Assembly: GCA_021234155.1 (NCBI GenBank) | Contig: JAJEKV010000067.1 | Span: 2,710,091 to 2,774,090, forward strand | DNA length: 64,000 bases | Source: Isoetes taiwanensis | Lineage: Eukaryota > Streptophyta > Lycopodiopsida > Isoetales > Isoetaceae | Direction of reading: 5' to 3' | Part shown: one piece after another, positions 58,739-64,000 of the stretch | How the letters are laid out: the number at the start of each line of letters is the position of its first letter | Numbering within the stretch: the stretch's first letter is position 1 | Made by a program: the position numbers and the translations under genes | The notes under the pieces: model-generated | Database searches by the model: none | The model's input: the letters and a program-made list of their open reading frames with translations, nothing else | What the model was told of the DNA's origin: nothing

Positions 58739-58999
58739 TTCGCGTAAGCGAATCTGTTTCGCTTACGCGAACATTTTTTCGCGTAAGCGAAAGTTTAATT
58801 TTCGCTTACGCGAATCTCCCCCGTGACTCCGCGTAAGCGAATTCTTAAGTTTCGCTTACGCGAAACTTTTTTCGCGTAAGCAAAACAGGAGTTTTCGCTT
58901 ACGCGAAATTTTTTTTTGTTCACGTAAGCTGTTTTATAAGTTTCGCTTACGCGAAGCAGGTTTCGCGTAAGCGAAACAGTAGTTTTCGCTTACGCGAAC
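58739..58999 (+). promoter_or_regulatory. Array of 12 alternating palindromic motifs
   Basis: TTCGCGTAAGCGAA and its reverse complement TTCGCTTACGCGAA alternate strictly, six of each, with a pair period of about 44 bp; two units are decayed. In hAT elements such arrays near the ends bind transposase. Here the array also ends about 8 bp before a TATA box, so it may double as an upstream activating region. Confidence 0.75.
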
Positions 59000-59004
59000 T
59001 TTTC

Positions 59005-59015
59005 TTTATATATTT
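59005..59015 (+). promoter_or_regulatory. TATA box for the kinase-like gene
   Basis: CTTTATATATTT follows the palindrome array directly. A leader exon with donor AAAAAG|GTAAAC at 59051 lies 35 bp further on. Confidence 0.55.
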
Positions 59016-59050
59016 GGAGGCGCATTCTCTTTGTTTTTGCGCAGAAAAAG

Positions 59051-60006
59051 GTAAACCACCATGCTCCCTCCTTCACAACATGTGCCCCTTTTCCCTTTTT
59101 TTTCATTTTTCCTTAGTTTTTAGGCAAACCTAGTTAGTTTTTTGTTGTTTTTTTTATTGTAGGTCTAGGGTTCCTCCATAGTGAGGCCCTCGCCTGTTGC
59201 CCCCCTCCATTGAGGGGCGTGACGATGGTGAGCGTCTCATTCTATGGTCGAATCCAGACTGATTTTTGTGAAAAAAATAATGAAAAAAAAAAGAAAAAAA
59301 AAACAATAGAACAGAAACAATAAAAAAAGGAAAAAAAAATAATGAAATAAAAAAAAAATAAATAAAAAAATAAAAAAGAGAAATTTGGTTGCCTACCCTT
59401 TAATTTGGTTGCCTACCCTTTCATCGACAACAGTAGCAGTGAGGGTAGGGAGTTTTTTAAGAGAGACTAGGTTTTAGTTCGGAGTGATTCTTGGCTGAGG
59501 CAGTGACCCTCGCCTGGCGTGCCACATTGAATTGTGCCATGCCGAGGGTGGGTGTCATTGCTGATGTCGAGGATTGCTAGGGTCAACCTCCCATTTAGGT
59601 GTATAGCCCTCTCCTGCCGCTTGTTGGCTTCGGTCACGCGGTGCTAAAAGGTGGGTGTTGTACTCTTATGGAAGGTCAGAAGAATATTTATACCCTATTT
59701 TCTGACGGTGTTGTTGACGAAAGTCCAACACTAATATAGGGAGTGGCGTATATTTCATTAAATATTTGTGACTTTGCTAGGTGGTCTTATGCAATATGTT
59801 CAGTTGAGTGCCGCCAGGGAGTTTCCTAATGGAGTCAGTAGCTGGGTCAGATCATAAGTTAAACTTGTTGAAGAGAATGAGAAAACTTGTTAAACTCAGT
59901 AGGTGCCTACAACTGTCAAGCTTGAAACTTAGTAGTTTACTAGAATCTTAATGAACTATTTCGGCATTATTGACACTCACTAAAGTGGGGTTTTTTTTTC
60001 CCCCAG
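59051..60006 (+). other. Predicted leader intron of the kinase-like gene
   Basis: The donor is GTAAAC at 59051 and the acceptor TTTTTTTTCCCCCAG ends at 60006. The region includes A-rich low-complexity sequence (59260-59380) and a 17-bp tandem word (TTTGGTTGCCTACCCTT, 59386-59419). Other acceptors (for example at 59161) are possible, so a two-intron leader cannot be excluded. Confidence 0.45.
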
Positions 60007-60079
60007 ACTTGTAGGTATTGTTGCTGCTTTGCTACAGTTGGCATATCGCTATCTATACACAGTTTCTTCTAAAGCTGCT

Positions 60080-61849
60080 ATGAATCCACAAGAGTTAGAC
60101 GGGCTTAGACTAGAAGCTGCAGAGCCTCACATGAGCCCTAAAGAAGGACCTAGGGTAGAAGCAAAGCCTCACATGAGCCCTAAAGAAGGACCTAGGGTAG
60201 AAGCAGAGCCTCACATGAACCCAGAGGCTGAGTCCTCTACTAAGATGCAGAGAAAAAGATCAAGACCCCAACAGCCGTGGTCCTCCTTAAGACCCGCTTT
60301 AATGAATTGGCTCTGTGAGCGAATATGTGCTGCCACCCCATCTGAGTTAAAGTTGATTACTACAACAGATGAAGGATGGCTAGACTTCCACTCAAGTCTC
60401 ATGAGAGATGCTGAGAGAGCTTTTGGGCCTCGAATGATAGACGTAGAACCTGAAAAGACTCCTTCTGAAAGGTATGCTTGGATAGATGGCAATGTATCCC
60501 GTGCAACTGGAAATATGATTCATGCAGTGGCAAATCTAACTAGTCCCCGCTTGAGAGAGTCTTTAAAAGATAAGGCTGTGGAATGGAACACAGCTTGGAC
60601 GAATCGAAAGCTTAGAAAAGAAACCCATCAACCCCCTCACCTAGTTAAGAAAGTGTTGGCACAGACTATTAGAGCCAAGCGTCCTGGTGAGACTGATAAA
60701 GAGTGGGAAGCAAGAAAAAGGGCAGATGCCAAGACTATATGGTTTGCAATGGTGGATTCCTCTCAAATAATGAACAGGACCAGAATTGGTTCAGGAACAT
60801 ATGGAACGGTGTTCAAATGCAATATCTTGGGTTCTAGTTTTCTTAAAGACGAACCCTATTGTGTTAAATTTCAGAATGAGGATGTGCGGTTAGGTACGGC
60901 CAGACCTGATGTGATAGTAAAGGCCATGATGAAAAACATGAGGGAATCACAAATGCAGGTTAGACATGGCTCTATCATACGCTGCATTGGTCGTACAACT
61001 GGGTTGGAAAGAACAGGGTTGATATTTCCCTACTGGAATGGGGGTTCTTGTGCATCTCTTTTTGTGCATCATGGAGATAATGAGTTTGCCAGGCATGCAT
61101 TTAAGAGATTAGGGTGTAAGCCTACTGTCGAGGTTGACGTCCATAAGCTTGAGCAACGAAGAAAGCAGGAGTTATATGTTGCTCAAAGAGTGGGTGATCT
61201 AACTATGTCGTTTTTAAGCGGCTTGCTTAAGCTTCATAAAGAGCACCATCTACACATGGACTTACACCCGGGCAATGTCTTGCTTCATTTTGAATTTGGG
61301 AAAGAGAGAGGATGCACGGACCCCCAGGCTGTTTATATTGGTATATGTGACTGGGGAGAAGAACGCCTAATAGGCGAGCCAGTGGAAGTGAAGCGGTGGG
61401 CATACAAAGGCATGGATGCTGCTGCCAAAAAGGCCATTGAGAATGAAAGGCTTGCCTATCCATACATGCATGATGATTTGTATTGGGGTCCAAAAAGAGA
61501 TGGAACTAAGACGGTGCCTGCAAGGGTAGACTTCGATCTCTTAGGGGCAGCCTACTTTATCTATTACCTTGCTGATTTTGCACGCAAGCACTCTTTCTTG
61601 GAGAGTATGGGTACCAATGAACAAAGCCAGAGGTTTCGAAACATGTGCGATTATTTGAAGCACTGTGTCGAATCCCCAATACGAGATAAGGCACGCAAGT
61701 TTGATCTGAACCAGCTACTGAACACCATGCGGAGCACCTGGAATTGCTCTCCAACACATTGCACAAGACCCCAAACGGAATCAGATTGGATTCCTCAAGT
61801 TGGGTTAGGGGCAGACGATGCTGACCAAGCTGGACCAAGTCACGCTTAG
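60080..61849 (+). CDS. Protein-kinase-like protein
   Basis: From the ATG at 60080 the product is 589 aa. Residues 15-45 hold three copies of an E/K-P-H-M-S-P-K-E-G-P-R-V-E-A unit, followed by a basic stretch. The kinase domain has a glycine loop G-S-G-T-Y-G (237-242), a V-K Lys (K263), a catalytic loop H-M-D-L-H-P-G-N-V (D394, N399) and C-D-W-G-E-E in the DFG position (D424). All catalytic residues are kept, so activity is possible despite Trp in place of Phe and the divergent loop. D-F-D-L-L-G-A-A-Y fits helix F. No membrane segment is seen, so a soluble protein is likely. The frame is intact, unlike the surrounding retroelements. AATAAA lies 72 bp after the stop. Confidence 0.75.
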   Translation: MNPQELDGLRLEAAEPHMSPKEGPRVEAKPHMSPKEGPRVEAEPHMNPEAESSTKMQRKRSRPQQPWSSLRPALMNWLCERICAATPSELKLITTTDEGWLDFHSSLMRDAERAFGPRMIDVEPEKTPSERYAWIDGNVSRATGNMIHAVANLTSPRLRESLKDKAVEWNTAWTNRKLRKETHQPPHLVKKVLAQTIRAKRPGETDKEWEARKRADAKTIWFAMVDSSQIMNRTRIGSGTYGTVFKCNILGSSFLKDEPYCVKFQNEDVRLGTARPDVIVKAMMKNMRESQMQVRHGSIIRCIGRTTGLERTGLIFPYWNGGSCASLFVHHGDNEFARHAFKRLGCKPTVEVDVHKLEQRRKQELYVAQRVGDLTMSFLSGLLKLHKEHHLHMDLHPGNVLLHFEFGKERGCTDPQAVYIGICDWGEERLIGEPVEVKRWAYKGMDAAAKKAIENERLAYPYMHDDLYWGPKRDGTKTVPARVDFDLLGAAYFIYYLADFARKHSFLESMGTNEQSQRFRNMCDYLKHCVESPIRDKARKFDLNQLLNTMRSTWNCSPTHCTRPQTESDWIPQVGLGADDADQAGPSHA

Positions 61850-61920
61850 CGTGCCATTTATGAGCTCTCTTGTATGCAACCAAAAAAAATAATCATTGAA
61901 CAATTGCTTTAAATACATTC

Positions 61921-61926
61921 AATAAA
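61921..61926 (+). terminator. Poly(A) signal of the kinase-like gene
   Basis: AATAAA lies 72 bp after the stop codon, within AT-rich sequence. Confidence 0.5.
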
Positions 61927-62080
61927 ACATCTTTGGCATTCTTATGTATTTATTTTTGTTGCACTTGTTTTTTTTTATAATTTATAAGTCATATTGAGTT
62001 GTTTTTTATTTCGCGCAGTTAATGTAAAGCCTATCCGCAAGAAAACGAACTCACAACTACCTAGTGCCAAACACTTAAGA

Positions 62081-63535
62081 ATGTCTCAACGACCCAGTTC
62101 GTCTCATCAGCAACCGAGTTCTTCTCATCAGCACATGAGAGAAGGGGCTGATGAAACCGCCAAGATGGAGGAGACTTCTCCATCTTAGGACACTTTGAGA
62201 ACTCCAGACCCAGATGGATTTGAATTCCCCTCTCTACCTACATTGTCAGAGGTTAGGGCACAACAGATACAGAAAGCCCAGGAACATGCTAGAATGAATG
62301 AAGCGCGTGCAAAAGAGTTGTTAAGGTTGAGGGCAATGACAGAAGTGGCCAAGAAAGAAGGTGTCACAATTACAGAGGTGCATGGAGTTGCATGTGACAT
62401 GGGCCCATGTTGTTGCCCACATGGAGAAGATTTTGAGGATATCGAGGCCAATTTAGACGCCAAACAGTTTGACGTCGACTGGCCAAGCAGGAAAGCAGGT
62501 AAGTATAAGGCATACGACTGCAAGATCCCTGATGTCCGAGCTAAAGCTTTGGAGAGGTGGGTGCAAGTGAAAGGAACAATGATAAAAAACCATGAATTCA
62601 GCAAGATGTTTGCCAAGCAAGTGTACTATGAGATTGTGAGAGGGGAGCCCGTAAATTATGCCAGTAGAAAGTGGAAACAAGGAAGCGGCAGTGGTAGCAG
62701 CAAGAGAGTGAAGCTCACGGACGATTCTGAAAGCGCTCTTGGTGATGAGCCAATGACTATAACCTATCTGCTTCAAGATGCCATAAAACTTTTAGATGTG
62801 GCGGGGGTTGCAGCAGCAGGTGCAGTGACAGATGAGGTAGAACTCAAGGCTCAGTTAGAGAATGAAAGAAGTCGAAACCTCACTCTGTCAGAGGAAAACT
62901 TGCGCTTAAAAGATCGTGCAAATGCTCATGACAAGATGGCTGCAGAATTATTAGACACGAAGAATCAACTTGCAGCTTTGGGTAGGGAAAATGCGGTGTT
63001 GAGAGTAGACAATGAGCACATGCGCACAATATCAAGAGTCTTAGATTCTGATCCCCTTAGAGTCTCCAAGGAGCAGGGTATTGCATACCTCCCTCCTGAA
63101 TACCTATATGAAAGTCAGTGGGACGATGTAAAGAACGGGGACTTTAGATATTGTCAAGTGTGTGCGGACAATCTAACCCAAGTTGGTTGGTATGCCTTAG
63201 GGTGTGGACATCGTCTGCATTTGAGGTGCTTGTTGGATTGGATGATGGGCAGTAGGTTCTGTCCAGCAGATGATGGATATATTATACCAGAGCGCCAGTA
63301 TGCAATGCTCAACCTGCAACCACGCATGCCTCCCTTGCCACCTCTGGTTGCTCGCAGGAGGGATGGAATGGCTCATGCGTTCCAATCCCAACGTGAAATG
63401 GACCTTTGGAGGGGGGTAGAAGAACCGCGTGAAGGTGAAGAGGTACCAGACATTAATCAGTACCTGCCGCCCGCTCCTGGGCCAACAGGTGACGAAGGTG
63501 TGAACTTGGATGCAGACGAGTACTTAAACCCATGA
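62081..63535 (+). CDS. RING-type zinc-finger protein with coiled coil and an in-frame TAG
   Basis: An acceptor (TTTTTTATTTCGCGCAG, ending 62018) precedes the ATG at 62081 (M-S-Q-R-P-S-S-S-H-Q-Q). The frame meets one TAG (62186-62188) after 35 codons and is then open for 449 codons to 63535. Counting from TTG at 62195: helical N-terminal region (17-55), a Cys-rich patch C-C-C-P-H (about 72-76), a basic Ser/Gly linker (K-R-V-K-L), coiled coil (about 212-285) and a RING-H2-like domain (320-360). The last expected Cys is Asp (C-P-A-D-D), an arrangement some RING proteins tolerate. The likely role is an E3 ubiquitin ligase. The TAG may be readthrough, a pseudogene mutation or an error. Confidence 0.65.
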
Positions 63536-63625
63536 GCTATCTACATTTATTTTTTGATATTTTTCCCTAAGATCTCAGATGCACATGAATGAACCAACGT
63601 TTGTTGACGAGGATTTCTTTGTCTT

Positions 63626-63631
63626 AATAAA
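63626..63631 (+). terminator. Poly(A) signal of the RING-type gene
   Basis: AATAAA lies about 90 bp after the stop. It is followed by CATTGAGTTGTTTGTATTATAG, which resembles the acceptor region before the RING gene. Confidence 0.45.
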
Positions 63632-63737
63632 ATTTTGGCCGCATTGAGTTGTTTGTATTATAGTTAAGTAAAGTAAGTATGTGAGTGAGTCAAAACATCT
63701 GCACACGCAACCTATTTGACATCTGGACCTCATGTCA

Positions 63738-63860
63738 GGCTTAGTCGCTTTTGTTTGTCCTGTTTGATGTATCTAAATTGCCCCCTAGGATGAGGTCGCT
63801 CACTCATTTTAGGTGGCGATTTAGATACATCAAGCAGGAAACTCGAAAAGGGAGTAAGCC
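63738..63860 (+). ncRNA. Long hairpin, possible small-RNA precursor
   Basis: Arms 63738-63782 and 63815-63860 pair over about 45 bases with roughly eight mismatches. The best block is TTGATGTATCTAAAT against ATTTAGATACATCAA, closed by a ~32-base loop. Size and imperfect pairing fit a plant microRNA-like or siRNA hairpin, but no expression evidence is available. The stretch 63861-64000 shows nothing else that I can support. Confidence 0.45.
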
Positions 63861-64000
63861 AAGAGCGCGACCCTCTTGAATGGTTGTCAGGTCACCAGAC
63901 TTTATATTCTCCATGGCAAACAATATAGACTTCTCGAAATTCTTGTTACCTCCTTTAGAAGGAGCGAGCTTTGCTCTGACTCTCTTTTGCGTGTCTCTGT

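Larger units (their letters stand above)
58619..64000 (+). mobile_element. Left part of a large hAT-like element with cargo genes
   Basis: It begins CAGGGATAGGTTC at 58619 inside gypsy ORF1. The subterminal sequence (ACGTATAAAGTC, AATACGT runs) matches the two smaller hAT-like copies. The 8 bases before it, ACAAAAGT, should recur after the right end. No right terminus is found by 64000. Everything from here on is tentatively cargo; no transposase is visible yet. Confidence 0.45.

Overview
The window is repeat-dominated nuclear DNA of a streptophyte, most likely a land plant with a large genome. The evidence is plant-type LTR retrotransposons with initiator-tRNA-Met primer sites (TGGTATCAGAGC), a Ty3/gypsy chromovirus with an integrase chromodomain, hAT-like DNA transposons, tRNA-derived SINE-like units, spliceosomal introns, and fragments of host genes (beta-tubulin, an SPT6-like factor). 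I cannot narrow it further from sequence alone.

Layout. 1-8370: degenerate AGATTC arrays, a (TA)n tract, a GCATGC-rich repeat called R here, and a block of minus-strand host gene fragments including an SPT6-like exon and the first beta-tubulin exon. 8371-19272: a retroelement with about 3.3-kb direct repeats around a 4.3-kb core. It encodes a two-exon protein of about 700 aa and a Penelope-like reverse transcriptase. 19283-25275: two SINE-like units, another AGATTC array and tandem R copies. 25290-34833: a hAT remnant, an LTR element called X here (2.7-kb LTRs, only about 0.32 kb of interior), a decayed gene split by a small hAT element, and an inverted part of X. 34863-47974: a 13.1-kb gypsy element with 1.54-kb LTRs and a 5-bp target duplication (GGAGT), inserted into X. 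47975-55008: the rest of X, in forward and inverted pieces. 55009-58618: a second gypsy copy whose LTR is inverted relative to the interior on its right. 58619-64000: the left part of a large hAT-like element carrying an array of alternating palindromes, a TATA box, a protein-kinase-like gene and a RING-type gene. Its right end lies outside the window.

How it fits together. Most of the sequence is nested mobile DNA. The strongest candidates for something undescribed are: (a) the Penelope-like element, whose direct repeat holds a complete coding exon that splices into the unique core, with the RT frame overlapping the upstream gene in +1; (b) the hAT-like element with kinase and RING cargo behind a palindrome array next to a TATA box; (c) paired hairpin-TATA-ORF cassettes inside the gypsy element, the first ORF beginning like the histone H3 tail (MARTK); and (d) a repeated composite unit, one copy of which contains fragments of at least two host genes.

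Limits. Splice sites, element ends and repeat boundaries were read by eye. Many reading frames are broken by one- or two-base changes, often at CG or CHG-like sites, so part of the apparent decay may be assembly error.
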